Positions 1 to 9,080 are shown, counted from the first letter of the stretch. The stretch is 64,000 nt of DNA from Sellimonas caecigallum (GCF_019754295.1 NZ_VIRV01000014.1:1-64000); one strand, 5' to 3'. The notes: a model not told the origin generated them from the letters alone. Translations and numbers: made by a program.

Positions 1-73
1 GAATTTGCATATTATCTTTTGAATTTTCATACAGTTGTTTTAAGCAAATATAGGTAAAGTTGGTAGTGATGGT

Positions 74-1372
74 ATGTACAAATATAGGCGGATAGTCTGT
101 ATGTTTTTTACGTTAGCGGTTTGTTTGATTTGCACACAGTTTTGTTCAGTATATAGTTTGACGATAAAGGCTGAGGAGCAGTCTGGAAAAGCTACAGAGA
201 TGGATTCATCACTGCAGCTTTTTTCCCAGTCTGCAGTATTGTTAGACGGGGAAAGTGGACGTGTTTTATATGGGAAGGATGAAATGAAAGAACGTCCTAT
301 GGCCAGTACAACGAAGATCATGACATGTATTTTGGCATTGGAATTAGGAAATTCGAATGATATTGTGACTGTTTCGCAAAAAGCGGCATCCCAACCGGAA
401 GTACATTTGGGAATGAAAAACGGCGACTCGTTCTATTTGAATGATCTTCTTTTTTCGTTGATGCTCGAGTCCCACAATGATAGTGCCTGGGCAGTGGCAG
501 AACATATTGGGGACGGTAGTGTGGAGAAATTTACTGGTCTGATGAATAAAAAAGCAGAAGAAATCGGATGTGACAATACACACTTTGTAACACCAAATGG
601 ACTGGATGGCGAAGACGAGGGTGGCATCCATCGTACGACAGCAGAAGATCTTGCAAAAATTATGAGATATTGCATCATGGTTTCTCCCAAAAAAAAGGAG
701 TTTCTTAGTATTACCCAGACAAGATCAAAAGAAATTACAGATACTTCGGGGAAAAAGAAAGTGATCTGTCGAAACCACAATGCTTTTTTGGATATGATGG
801 ATGGAGCTTTGACAGGAAAAACCGGATTTACCGCAGACGCTGGCTATTGTTATGTAGGAGCGGTAAGAAAAGAGGAAAAAACATTGATCGTAGCATTACT
901 AGCCTGCGGATGGCCAAATAATAAAGGGTATAAATGGAAAGATATGAAAACATTAATACAGTATGGACTTAATAATTATACATATCGGTATTTCTGGCAA
1001 GAAGCGGAAGAAAACGAGACGATCCGCTTGTTGCAAGCCGGAAAACAGAAAACGGTATCTGAAGCCGCTGCCAAGAAAGAAAATTTGTATCAGGATGGAG
1101 TTACAAAGATATTTCTGGATATTACTTCAGAACAAAAAGAAAAAAGAATTCTGATGCGACCAGATGAAAAGATCAGTCTCCAGATCCACGAGAAAGAAAA
1201 GATGCATGCGCCTGTAAAAAGAGGGGATAAAGCCGGAAATGTGGAGATTTATCTGGGAGATCAGAAGCTTGATGAACAGGGGATTTATGTTGGGGAAGCA
1301 GTACCAAGAAAAACATTTCGATGGGTTTATCAAAATATTTGGAAAGAATTTTTATACGGATCAAAGGAATGA
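74..1372 (+). CDS. dacF: D-alanyl-D-alanine carboxypeptidase (penicillin-binding protein 5 family)
   Basis: Serine-type D,D-carboxypeptidase (peptidase S11) that trims the terminal D-Ala of peptidoglycan stem peptides outside the cell. The N-terminus (about residues 6-33) is a hydrophobic signal sequence. All three catalytic motifs are visible: STTK at residues 78-81 (nucleophile Ser78), SHN at 133-135 and KTG at 249-251. The C-terminal 130 residues fit the beta-rich PBP5_C domain with a basic, aromatic tail for membrane association. At 432 aa the length is normal for DacF/DacB-type proteins. The ribosome site is weak, and only 73 bases of upstream sequence are present, so the promoter lies at or beyond the window edge. 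The family is certain; the dacF symbol is by similarity. Confidence 0.93.
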   Translation: MYKYRRIVCMFFTLAVCLICTQFCSVYSLTIKAEEQSGKATEMDSSLQLFSQSAVLLDGESGRVLYGKDEMKERPMASTTKIMTCILALELGNSNDIVTVSQKAASQPEVHLGMKNGDSFYLNDLLFSLMLESHNDSAWAVAEHIGDGSVEKFTGLMNKKAEEIGCDNTHFVTPNGLDGEDEGGIHRTTAEDLAKIMRYCIMVSPKKKEFLSITQTRSKEITDTSGKKKVICRNHNAFLDMMDGALTGKTGFTADAGYCYVGAVRKEEKTLIVALLACGWPNNKGYKWKDMKTLIQYGLNNYTYRYFWQEAEENETIRLLQAGKQKTVSEAAAKKENLYQDGVTKIFLDITSEQKEKRILMRPDEKISLQIHEKEKMHAPVKRGDKAGNVEIYLGDQKLDEQGIYVGEAVPRKTFRWVYQNIWKEFLYGSKE

Positions 1373-1449
1373 AAAAATATAGGAAACAAGGTAGAAGTTA
1401 CTCAAAAAGAAGAGTATAATGAAGAAAGATAAATACAGAAAAAGAATGT

Positions 1450-1483
1450 GGGGACGTGTTCCAATAAGTCGGAACCTGTCCCC
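1450..1483. repeat. REP-like imperfect palindrome, left flank of the RAYT gene
   Basis: A 34-nt inverted repeat with 13-nt arms (GGGGACGTGTTCC and GGAACCTGTCCCC, two mismatches) around an 8-nt loop. It is a near copy of the palindrome at 2372-2405; the two bracket the transposase gene. REP-associated transposases are known to lie between such palindromes and to act on them. Confidence 0.85.
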
Positions 1484-1591
1484 TATATAAAAAAGTCTAT
1501 TATCAAATCAATATTTCTTAAAATTCTAAATTAAATCTATAATTCATGCAACATTTCACAAGAGATATAAGTACTAAAGGAGGAAAGTCTT

Positions 1592-2338
1592 TTGCCAAGA
1601 AGAAGTAGAAAACGTTCTTTGTCCGGTTTTTATCATGTCATTATTCGAGGGATTAATCAGGAGGATATCTTTGAGACAAACCGGGATAAAGAAAAAATAA
1701 TAAAATATATGAAAGATAAGAAGGAGGATTATGTAGAAATTTTCGCGTTTTGCATCATGAAAAATCATCTGCATCTACTGCTGCGCGGGGATTTGAAACA
1801 GATATCATTATTTATGAAAATGATAGAGACTTCTTACGCACTTTACTATAACAGAAAAAGAAAACGTTCAGGTTATGTCTTCCAGAATCGCTTTAAAAGT
1901 TTTCCGATTGAAGATAAAGAGTATCTTTGGCATTGTTGGCATTATATTCATTTAAATCCTGTAAAAGCAAAGATCGTCCAGACTCCAGAACAGTACTATT
2001 ACAGCAGTGCACGAGAATACAGGCTAGGCAGGAAAGGCCTTGTAAATCTTACGGCATTTGAAGAATACCAGAAAGATAAAATATACTATCCAGTTTCAAA
2101 ATTAACTCATAATCTGGAACAATCAATGGTCTATATAGATGATCTGGATGATGAGAAAGAAAAACAGAAACAACAGATTATGAAACGATGGGTAAAGAGT
2201 TATTTAAAAAATCATCCAGAATCCAATATATGGGAACTAAAAAATTTGCCGGTAGAAAAGGAAAAATTAATAGAAGAAGTATGGGATATGAATATCATGT
2301 CGAGGAAAGAATTTGTTCGAAGACTGGAACAATTCTGA
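1592..2338 (+). CDS. REP-associated tyrosine transposase (RAYT, Y1_Tnp / IS200-like)
   Basis: Single-strand DNA transposase of the HUH Y1 superfamily. Residues 1-20 carry the typical RAYT opening with a Phe-Tyr-His-Val segment, and the metal-binding HxH is seen as His59-Leu-His61. A tyrosine-rich stretch near residues 135-145 probably contains the catalytic Tyr. The C-terminal 80 residues are charged and helical, as in the helical extension of this family. The start is a TTG at 1592 preceded by a strong AAAGGAGG at 1576-1583. The gene stands alone between two 34-nt palindromes, is intact, and lacks any accessory genes. It is therefore a probable domesticated or single-copy RAYT rather than a classical insertion sequence. 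Confidence 0.9.
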   Translation: MPRRSRKRSLSGFYHVIIRGINQEDIFETNRDKEKIIKYMKDKKEDYVEIFAFCIMKNHLHLLLRGDLKQISLFMKMIETSYALYYNRKRKRSGYVFQNRFKSFPIEDKEYLWHCWHYIHLNPVKAKIVQTPEQYYYSSAREYRLGRKGLVNLTAFEEYQKDKIYYPVSKLTHNLEQSMVYIDDLDDEKEKQKQQIMKRWVKSYLKNHPESNIWELKNLPVEKEKLIEEVWDMNIMSRKEFVRRLEQF

Positions 2339-2371
2339 TAATAGCATATAAAAAAGAAGGCGTAGATATAA

Positions 2372-2405
2372 GGGGACGTGTTCCGACAAGCCGGAACACG
2401 TCCCC
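2372..2405. repeat. REP-like perfect palindrome, right flank of the RAYT gene
   Basis: A 34-nt perfect inverted repeat with 14-nt arms beginning GGGGACGTGTTCCG and a 6-nt loop (ACAAGC). It pairs with the copy at 1450-1483. It lies between the convergent RAYT and aminopeptidase genes, only 7 bases past the aminopeptidase stop. On the minus strand a T-rich run follows about 20 bases later, so it may also terminate transcription. Confidence 0.88.
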
Positions 2406-2411
2406 ATATAA

Positions 2412-4202
2412 TTAAATCTCACGTGTATATGTTTTCAGCCATTCTTTTTCGTCTTCTGTAAGATATGGAGAGATTTTTTCGTATACTTCTTTATGATAGT
2501 TGTTCAGCCATTCTCTTTCTGGTTTTGACAGATATTCTGGATCAATTCCATCCAGGTCGATTGGCGCGAATGTGATAGTTTCGAAGTACATGTACTGTCC
2601 GTATTTGTTTTTTGGACCTTTGCGTACGATAAATTCGTTTTCTGTACGGATTCCGAATTTGCCGTCTTCGTAGATGCCTGGTTCGTCTGTGATAACCATG
2701 CCTTCTTCCAGTTTGTGGTGTTCGTTTTTGCTTGGTACCACATACCAGCGGAAGCCTGTCGGCGGTTCATGGACATTTGCGAGATATCCTACACCGTGTC
2801 CTGTTCCGCACTGGTAATCCAATTCGAGTTCCCAGATTGGTTCTCTTGCGAGTACGTCGAGATTGTATCCGTAGCAGCCGTAGAGGAATTTGGCGCGTGA
2901 AAGATTCATCATAGCGCGTACAACTGCTGTGTAATATTTTTTCAGTTCGTCGCTTATAGAACCAAGTACAAAAGTACGGGTAATATCTGTGGATCCTTCA
3001 TAGTATCCGCCGCCTGTATCGTTCAGGAAGAGTGCGCCTTCTTTGAGCTGCACATCTGTTTCTTCAGAAGGAGAGTAGTGCATCATGGCAGCGTGGTCTG
3101 CAAAAGCACACAGAGGTTCGAAGCTGTCGCGGATGTATCCTTCCTGTTCTGCACGCAGACTTGTAAGTTTTTCAGCTGAGCTGAGCTCTGTAATGACTTC
3201 TTTGTCATAGCGTGTCTTGATCCAGTACATGAACTTTGTGATGGCAACGCCGTCTTTGATATGTGCTTTTTTAATATTTTCCAGTTCCACCGGATTCTTC
3301 ATGGCCTTCATGAGGATGGTCGGATTTGCACATTCCACTGTCTTGCAAGGAATGTTTTTGTAAAGTGCATAATTCATCTTCATCGGGTCGATCATCGCAA
3401 CATCATCGGCAGACAGTTTTTTGATATCTTCATAAATGTCATTGTACGGATGAAGTGTAACGTTTACTTTTGCAAATTCTGCAAGGATCTGATCATTCAG
3501 CTTTGTTTCGTCCACATAGAGATCCACGCTGTCCATTTTTACTACAGCGTAGGAGAGAAGAAGCGGGAAGAAATCGATATCATCTCCACGCACATTGAGG
3601 AGCCAGCAGACATCATCCAGAGAAGCGATAATGTGTGCAGTAGCGCCCTGTTCTTCCATTGCCTTACGTACACGTGCCAGTTTGGATGCAGAGCTTTCTC
3701 CGCTATATTTTTCTTCCAGGAAAAATGCCGGTTTATCAGAGAGAGGCGGACGGTCTTCCCATACTGCATCGATCAGATCTTCCGTATAATCAATTTTGAT
3801 GCCTTTTTTGGAAAGAGCTTCTTCGTACTCCTGGCCTTCGCCCATGGACAGTACACGGCCGTCAAATCCGACAGTACCGCCTTCCGGAACATAGGATGCC
3901 AGAAATTCTGTGACGGATGGAGTATCTCCTACAAACATTTTCATCAGACGCACACCGCTTCCTTCCAGCTCATGCTCAGCCTGGAAGAAATATCTTCCGT
4001 CTGTCCAAAGTCCGGCGTCATCCTTTCCGATCACGGCTGTTCCATAAGAACCGCTGAATCCTGTAATAAATTTTCTTGCCTTAAAATGTTCGCCAACGTA
4101 TTCGCTCTGATGGAAATCAGCAGTAGGAACAACGTATGCATCGATTCCTTTTTCTGCCATAAGAGAACGAAGTTTAGCAATCCTTTCAGCTACAACAGTC
4201 AT
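2412..4202 (-). CDS. pepP: Xaa-Pro aminopeptidase (aminopeptidase P, M24B family)
   Basis: Cytoplasmic dinuclear metallopeptidase that removes an N-terminal residue preceding proline. At 596 aa it is the long, three-domain form found in Clostridia, Bacteroidetes and eukaryotes, rather than the roughly 440-aa E. coli form. Two creatinase-like N-terminal domains (about 1-150 and 160-310) precede the pita-bread domain. The five metal ligands are visible as Asp395, Asp406, His469, Glu507 and Glu521, within the motifs NDTGGGY, STDITRT, GTGHGVG, TDEPGIY and RTENEF. A good ribosome site (AGGAGG on the minus strand near 4211) supports the start. The upstream neighbour is a peptide transporter, so the two probably serve peptide uptake and breakdown, although a terminator separates them. 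Confidence 0.95.
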   Translation of the reverse strand: MTVVAERIAKLRSLMAEKGIDAYVVPTADFHQSEYVGEHFKARKFITGFSGSYGTAVIGKDDAGLWTDGRYFFQAEHELEGSGVRLMKMFVGDTPSVTEFLASYVPEGGTVGFDGRVLSMGEGQEYEEALSKKGIKIDYTEDLIDAVWEDRPPLSDKPAFFLEEKYSGESSASKLARVRKAMEEQGATAHIIASLDDVCWLLNVRGDDIDFFPLLLSYAVVKMDSVDLYVDETKLNDQILAEFAKVNVTLHPYNDIYEDIKKLSADDVAMIDPMKMNYALYKNIPCKTVECANPTILMKAMKNPVELENIKKAHIKDGVAITKFMYWIKTRYDKEVITELSSAEKLTSLRAEQEGYIRDSFEPLCAFADHAAMMHYSPSEETDVQLKEGALFLNDTGGGYYEGSTDITRTFVLGSISDELKKYYTAVVRAMMNLSRAKFLYGCYGYNLDVLAREPIWELELDYQCGTGHGVGYLANVHEPPTGFRWYVVPSKNEHHKLEEGMVITDEPGIYEDGKFGIRTENEFIVRKGPKNKYGQYMYFETITFAPIDLDGIDPEYLSKPEREWLNNYHKEVYEKISPYLTEDEKEWLKTYTREI

Positions 4203-4311
4203 TGTTGCAAACCTCCTTTATGATGATAAGTTTTTATATAATACCCGCCTCTTTTAAATGAAAATATGTATGGCAGGTAATTATAAACAATAAAATATAA
4301 GAACCATCTTT

Positions 4312-4340
4312 ATTTTATCACTATTTCTACCAAAGTTCAA
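4312..4340 (-). promoter_or_regulatory. Sigma-A-type promoter for the aminopeptidase gene
   Basis: On the minus strand, TTGAAC (4340-4335) is followed after exactly 17 bases by TAAAAT (4317-4312). It lies about 110 bases upstream of the aminopeptidase start and just after the terminator of the transporter gene. Confidence 0.65.
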
Positions 4341-4369
4341 ACTTAAGTATATAAAATAAAGTAAAATTT

Positions 4370-4409
4370 TTGCAAAGAGAAAGAGACGGCTCTCAAGTGA
4401 GAACCGCCT
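4370..4409 (-). terminator. Rho-independent terminator of the peptide transporter gene
   Basis: Minus-strand hairpin GGTTCTC-ACTT-GAGAGCC, extended by flanking G/C pairs, followed by a T/C-rich tail. It lies 26-65 bases past the transporter stop. Confidence 0.7.
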
Positions 4410-4434
4410 CCAAAATAGATTAAACACTATAGGA

Positions 4435-5796
4435 TTATTCAGCTTTTTCCATTGCGTCAAGTTTACCGCTGCATGCCCAAAGGATGATACCAATGACAAT
4501 AACAACGACACCGACACCGCCGTAACCAACTGTGAAGTCGAGTGTAGAAATCCAGTCGTAGATCGGCGGATAAGCCTGCTGTGCAAGGAATACGGCGATT
4601 GGCCAGAATCCAAGCAGAAGTCCAAGTACCTTAGCAGGTGCCAGCTTGGAAATGAAAGAGTTTCCAAGTGGGGAGAAGATCATCTCACCTACGGACATCA
4701 ACAGACATACGAGAACGATCCAGAATACGGAGCACTGTCCATCGCCTGCGATGAAGTTAGCGATAACCATAACGATGTAAGCAAGACCTACAAGCATAAT
4801 ACCGATAGCTGTCTTCTTGAACATGCTCATGTCGCCCTGCGGTCTCTTAGCCATCTTAGCCCATACACCAGCGAGAACTGGTCCAAGGATGATACATGTA
4901 AGAGCGTTTACAGAGTCGAACCAAGCTGTCGGGATCTGGAAGCTTCCGATGTACCAGTTTGCCTTGTTCAGGAAAGATGAACCATCGCCCCATCCGAAGT
5001 AGTAGTATGCCGGCATGTAAGCCATGTACCAAGCCATCCAGAATACAGCGGAGAACAGAGTTACGAGAATGATAGCAAACATACGTTTCCAGTCTCCGGA
5101 TGTAAGTTTCTGAGACTTACCATCTTCTTTCTTACCAGCGCTTTCGAACTGTCTCTGGTCAGCCTTGAATGGTTTCTTACCAGCATCGCCGAGTGCCTTG
5201 GAGTTAGCAAGGAACCAGATAGCGTCGATGAACAGGAAGATCGCACATACAAGGAATACCTGGTTGAATGTTAAGTGGATCGGGCCAAGTCCTGTTGTTG
5301 CTGTGATAGCGATGAATGTTGTACCACAGAAAGAACCGATGTTTACGAAGGAATACTGGATAGAGAATGCTGCATCCAGTTCATCCTGATCGTGGAACAG
5401 AAGTCCGTTGATACCGGACAGGTTTCCTTTGAAGAATCCTGTACCAACAGATACAAGGATGATCATTGCCCAAACCATTCCAAGGGAATTAGCCTGCCAT
5501 GTGAATAAGTAACCGATACCCATCAGGATCATACCGAGAGGTACACAGATACGCGGGCTGAGCCAGTGGTCAGCGATGTATCCGCCGAAGATCGGTGTGA
5601 TGTAAGTAAATGCTACGAACTGAGCGGACATAAAAGAACCTTCAGAGTCTGAAAGTCCAAGACCGCCGGAAGCAGCTTCTGTAGCAATCCAGATGGCCAA
5701 CAGGTATTTCACTGTGTAGAATGCAAGACGCTCGAATGTGAAACCAAGCGCACATACATAAAAGCCAAATGGTCTACGCTTTTTTGCAGTTTCCAT
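4435..5796 (-). CDS. POT/PTR2-family proton-coupled oligopeptide transporter
   Basis: Inner-membrane major-facilitator transporter that imports di- and tripeptides with protons. The protein (453 aa) is hydrophobic throughout, with about 12-14 membrane segments. Near the N-terminus a Phe-Glu-Arg motif (residues 22-25) followed by FYTVKYLL matches the ExxER-type helix 1 signature of POT proteins. The segment FGGYIADHWLSPR (about residues 71-83) is the PTR2 family signature, and GxGFFKGNLSG (about 118-128) is the second one. A clear GGAGGG ribosome site precedes the ATG. The gene is monocistronic, with a terminator after it. Substrate preference cannot be read from the sequence. Confidence 0.9.
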   Translation of the reverse strand: METAKKRRPFGFYVCALGFTFERLAFYTVKYLLAIWIATEAASGGLGLSDSEGSFMSAQFVAFTYITPIFGGYIADHWLSPRICVPLGMILMGIGYLFTWQANSLGMVWAMIILVSVGTGFFKGNLSGINGLLFHDQDELDAAFSIQYSFVNIGSFCGTTFIAITATTGLGPIHLTFNQVFLVCAIFLFIDAIWFLANSKALGDAGKKPFKADQRQFESAGKKEDGKSQKLTSGDWKRMFAIILVTLFSAVFWMAWYMAYMPAYYYFGWGDGSSFLNKANWYIGSFQIPTAWFDSVNALTCIILGPVLAGVWAKMAKRPQGDMSMFKKTAIGIMLVGLAYIVMVIANFIAGDGQCSVFWIVLVCLLMSVGEMIFSPLGNSFISKLAPAKVLGLLLGFWPIAVFLAQQAYPPIYDWISTLDFTVGYGGVGVVVIVIGIILWACSGKLDAMEKAE

Positions 5797-6825
5797 AGTT
5801 TAAACCCTCCAATTTCTTTTTTGATTTCTCATACGTAAATCGTTAAAGCCTGATCCGCCGCAGAAAATGCGGGGACGTCCCCGGACCTTCTTTCCATCTT
5901 CATGCAGTAAAACAGAAACAAAAGTGTAAGGAACTGCCCGGATAATTCCGGAGTGTTCTTTCCTGATATAATAATATGTAAAAACCTCTCATATATGCCG
6001 GAACAGAAAAGAACGTTATGTAAAGGAAACATAAGACCGAAAAGAAACATTCCATCCGATATGGCCTAAACAGATACGATGATCTGTCAGGGAACTGACC
6101 ATAAAGGTGTCCGCCTATTCGAAAGAATAATCTGCATATCAACGGAAGGAACCAAAGCTCTTTTCTCAAAACATCTGGAAACCAAAAAAGAAAATCCGTA
6201 AACAGATGTGGAAACGTGATGACTGACTTTTACGAATGATCCGTTTTGGTTGCCCGGACGATTGATATCCGCTACCCGGAAAAAGGAGACGCTGCATTCA
6301 GTCTCCGTTCTGCCAAGATAAACCTGCCTCATGCAGACACAGTGGAAAGATGGAAAAAGCGATCCGGCTCTGCCAGAAAGATCTGCTCCTTCGGCTTCTG
6401 AAAGGAACAAAAAAATCTGTTCTTTTCCATACATCCAAAGTGTATAATATACAGATTCAGGACAACCATGTCATATTTGTTTTCGGGAATTTCCTTTATA
6501 CCAATCCCTGTAAAATGTATTTTAGCATAGTTTCCACTCGTGCACAATGTATTTTTCGTAACAAAGTATAAAATTATAAAATTTCTATAAAATAGAGGCA
6601 GAAAAGAATGCGGAAAATATAAAAGAAAAAGAAAAAATAGGTAAAAAGTGTGTAAAATTACAGAAAACAAATTCGTACGACAAAAACTTAACGCGATAAA
6701 GCAGTGAAAAAAGTTGATAAAAATTTCACATAAAGCTTGAAAATTTGACTTATAGAAACTATAATATAATTGGCTAAAATTTGGTTTAACTTTTAGTAAT
6801 ATATCACAAATGGAGGGCTAGGTTT
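5797..6825. other. Gene-poor intergenic region between divergent operons
   Basis: About 1,030 bases with no ORF that has a credible ribosome site, codon pattern or recognisable product. The region holds the divergent upstream sequences of the transporter (left) and the decarboxylase operon (right). It contains a 12-bp palindrome GGGGACGTCCCC at 5871-5882 and a weak hairpin near 6400-6425 (AAAGGAACA / TGTTCTTTT). The 6540-6800 part is very AT-rich. A decayed gene or a non-coding RNA cannot be excluded. Confidence 0.5.
6737..6765 (+). promoter_or_regulatory. Sigma-A-type promoter for the decarboxylase operon
   Basis: TTGAAA (6737-6742), 17-base spacer, TATAAT (6760-6765), about 60 bases before the first start codon and inside an AT-rich stretch. 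A second TATAAT overlaps at 6765-6770. Confidence 0.7.
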
Positions 6826-8265
6826 ATGAGTAACGAAGCAGTGAAAACGCCAGCAGCTTTGAGAGTGGAAAACTTACTGGATGCTGGAAGCTTTGTTGAA
6901 ATCGGCGGCGCCATGACCGCAAGGACAACGGATTTCAACATGCAGGAAAACAAGGTTCCAGGCGATGGAGTCATCACTGGATATGGAGTGATCGACGGCA
7001 ATCTTGTGTATGTGTACAGTCAGGACGCTTCTGTATTGAAAGGAGCGGTCGGAGAGATGCACGCGAGAAAGATCACATCTCTTTACGACATGGCGATGAA
7101 GATGGGAGCGCCGGTCATCGGACTGATCGACTGTGCAGGAATGAGACTTCAGGAATCGACAGATGCGATGCATGCTTTTGGAGAGATTTATGCGAAGCAG
7201 GCGGCAGCGTCCGGAGTAGTTCCGCAGATTACTGCCATCTTTGGAACATGCGGCGGCGGCCTTGCCCTGATACCAGGTCTTACGGACTTTACTTTTATGG
7301 AAGAAAAAAGTGCAAAGCTTTTTGTCAATTCCCCGAATGCGATCCCGGGCAACCGGATTGAGGCATGCGATACATCCTGCGCAGATTTCCAGGCAAAAGA
7401 GGCGGGAAATATTGATTTCCTCGGAAGCGAAGAGGAGATACTGGAAGGGATCAGAGAACTGGTATGCATGATCCCGGCAAACAATGAAGATAACGATACG
7501 TATGAAGAGTGCACAGATGATCTGAACAGGATCTGTGAAGGTATCGAAAACGGGGCGGATGACGCATCCCTTGTACTTTCTGTCATCGCGGACGGGCAGC
7601 AGTTCCTGGAAGTGAAAGCAGATTACGCAAAAGAAATGGTTATCGGATTTTTGAAACTCAATGGCATGACGGTAGGGGCAGTCGCAAACCGTTCCAAATG
7701 CTATGATGAAGAAGGAAATGAAGCAGAGACATTTGACCCGGCACTTTCCGCAAAAGGATGTAAAAAAGCGGAAAAATTTGTCAGATTCTGTGATGCCTTT
7801 GAAATCCCGGTACTTACTCTTACCGATGTAAATGGATTCCACGCATCCAAATGCGGAGAGAAGACTCTTGCAAGAGAAGCGGCGAAACTTGTCTATGCTT
7901 TTGCAGATGCAACCGTGCCAAAAGTCAATGTGGTAACAGGAAAAGCTTACGGAAGCGGATATATCATCATGAACAGCAAAGCGCTGGGAGCAGACATGGT
8001 CTACGCGTGGCCGCAGGCGGAGATCGGAACGATGGATGCAAAACTGGCGGCACAGATCATGTACGCAGATGCGGACGCTGAAACCATCAAGGAGAAAGCA
8101 GAGGCATACAGAACACTTCAGGAAAGCGCCCTTTCTGCAGCACAGAGAGGATATGTGGACACGATCATCAAGCCGGAAGATACAAGAAAATATGTCATCG
8201 GAGCTTTTGAGATGCTGTTTACAAAAAGAGAGGATCGCCCGGCAAAGAAACATGGGACAGTGTAG
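6826..8265 (+). CDS. mmdA: Acyl-CoA carboxyltransferase subunit (methylmalonyl-CoA decarboxylase alpha / 12S type)
   Basis: Carboxyltransferase of the crotonase-like two-domain type, which moves CO2 between an acyl-CoA and biotin. At 479 aa it is slightly shorter than the usual 510. Visible landmarks are the glycine-rich oxyanion-hole segment GTCGGGLALIPG (about residues 140-151) in the N-terminal half and TGKAYGSGYIIM (about 372-383) in the C-terminal half, both typical of this family. It is the first gene of a five-gene operon with a biotin carrier, a Na+-pump beta subunit and an OadG-type subunit, which points to a membrane decarboxylase rather than acetyl-CoA carboxylase. The acyl-CoA substrate is inferred; methylmalonyl-CoA is the best guess, with malonyl- or glutaconyl-CoA as alternatives. 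Start ATG follows GGAGGG. Confidence 0.85.
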   Translation: MSNEAVKTPAALRVENLLDAGSFVEIGGAMTARTTDFNMQENKVPGDGVITGYGVIDGNLVYVYSQDASVLKGAVGEMHARKITSLYDMAMKMGAPVIGLIDCAGMRLQESTDAMHAFGEIYAKQAAASGVVPQITAIFGTCGGGLALIPGLTDFTFMEEKSAKLFVNSPNAIPGNRIEACDTSCADFQAKEAGNIDFLGSEEEILEGIRELVCMIPANNEDNDTYEECTDDLNRICEGIENGADDASLVLSVIADGQQFLEVKADYAKEMVIGFLKLNGMTVGAVANRSKCYDEEGNEAETFDPALSAKGCKKAEKFVRFCDAFEIPVLTLTDVNGFHASKCGEKTLAREAAKLVYAFADATVPKVNVVTGKAYGSGYIIMNSKALGADMVYAWPQAEIGTMDAKLAAQIMYADADAETIKEKAEAYRTLQESALSAAQRGYVDTIIKPEDTRKYVIGAFEMLFTKREDRPAKKHGTV

Positions 8266-8279
8266 AGAGGTGAGGTAAG

Positions 8280-9068
8280 TTGAAGAAGAAAATTAGTTTA
8301 TTGGCAGCTATCCTCGTTCTTGCATTCAGTCTTGCCGGATGCAGCAGCAGTTCAGATTCCGCTGACTATAACAAAGAATTGTTAGTGCAGCAGGCGGATG
8401 CGATGATTTCCAACTTCTCTCAGATGAGCGAAGAAGATATGGAAACATTCAAAGACATGAGCGATCTTCAGCTGAATCTGACACTTATGCAGTCCGGATT
8501 CAAGATGGAAGCTGATAATTTTGTGACAATGATCGATGCATGGAACTCAGGTGTCGAGGAGTGCGGAGCGTATGTAAGTCACGAAGATTTTGAGGTTGAG
8601 GAAAGCGCAAAGAGCATCATGCTTGTCGCGGAAGCAAAATATGAAGACAGGAACGCGGAGATTACATTTGAGTTCACAAAAGATGAAGAAATGAAGAGCT
8701 TTACGGCAGCGGCTAAGTATTCCATGGGAGAGATCATGAAAAAAGCCGGGCTTAACACACTGCTCGGGATGGGTACCGTGTTCGCAGTGCTGATCTTTAT
8801 CTCTTTCATCATTTCCCTGTTCGGACTGATCGGAAAGAATGAGGAAAGGAAAGCAAAAGCGCTGAAAGCGGCTGAGGAAGCGGCTGAGGCGGAAGCAAAG
8901 AAAACGGAGACAATGACGGCAGAGGAAATGCCGGCGGATGATTTAACAGATGACCTTGAGCTGGTGGCAGTCATCAGCGCAGCCATCGCGGCAAGCGAAG
9001 GGACATCGACAGACGGGTTCGTTGTGCGTTCCATCAAAAAGAGAAGAAAAAACAGTCAGTGGAAATAG
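8280..9068 (+). CDS. OadG-family sodium pump decarboxylase gamma/delta subunit with lipoprotein N-terminus
   Basis: Small membrane subunit that assembles Na+-translocating decarboxylases. It starts at a TTG (8280) preceded by GAGGTGAGG. The N-terminus is a lipoprotein signal with lipobox LAGC at about residues 18-21. About 130 extracytoplasmic residues follow, then one membrane helix (about 163-183, ending LFGLIG). A charged Ala/Glu/Lys-rich linker and a short C-terminal segment with AVISAAIAA and VRSIKKR come last, as in OadG/MmdD. At 262 aa it is much longer than the classical 80-120 aa gamma subunit; the extra part is the lipoprotein ectodomain, of unknown role. It lies 14 bases after the carboxyltransferase gene. 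Confidence 0.8.
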   Translation: MKKKISLLAAILVLAFSLAGCSSSSDSADYNKELLVQQADAMISNFSQMSEEDMETFKDMSDLQLNLTLMQSGFKMEADNFVTMIDAWNSGVEECGAYVSHEDFEVEESAKSIMLVAEAKYEDRNAEITFEFTKDEEMKSFTAAAKYSMGEIMKKAGLNTLLGMGTVFAVLIFISFIISLFGLIGKNEERKAKALKAAEEAAEAEAKKTETMTAEEMPADDLTDDLELVAVISAAIAASEGTSTDGFVVRSIKKRRKNSQWK

Positions 9069-9080
9069 GAGGATGTTCAC

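Noticed and set aside
3261-4223. A 320-codon open frame on the plus strand opposite the aminopeptidase gene
   Set aside because: It is antisense to a clear M24B peptidase with all metal ligands, has no ribosome site, and its product is Cys/Phe/His-rich without domain features.
6350-6571. A 73-codon ORF in the gene-poor region
   Set aside because: No ribosome site, atypical residue use, no motif; probably random.
6874-8253. A 459-codon open frame on the minus strand opposite the carboxyltransferase gene
   Set aside because: Antisense shadow of a well-supported gene; the translation is rich in Cys, Ser and Arg and has no recognisable motif.
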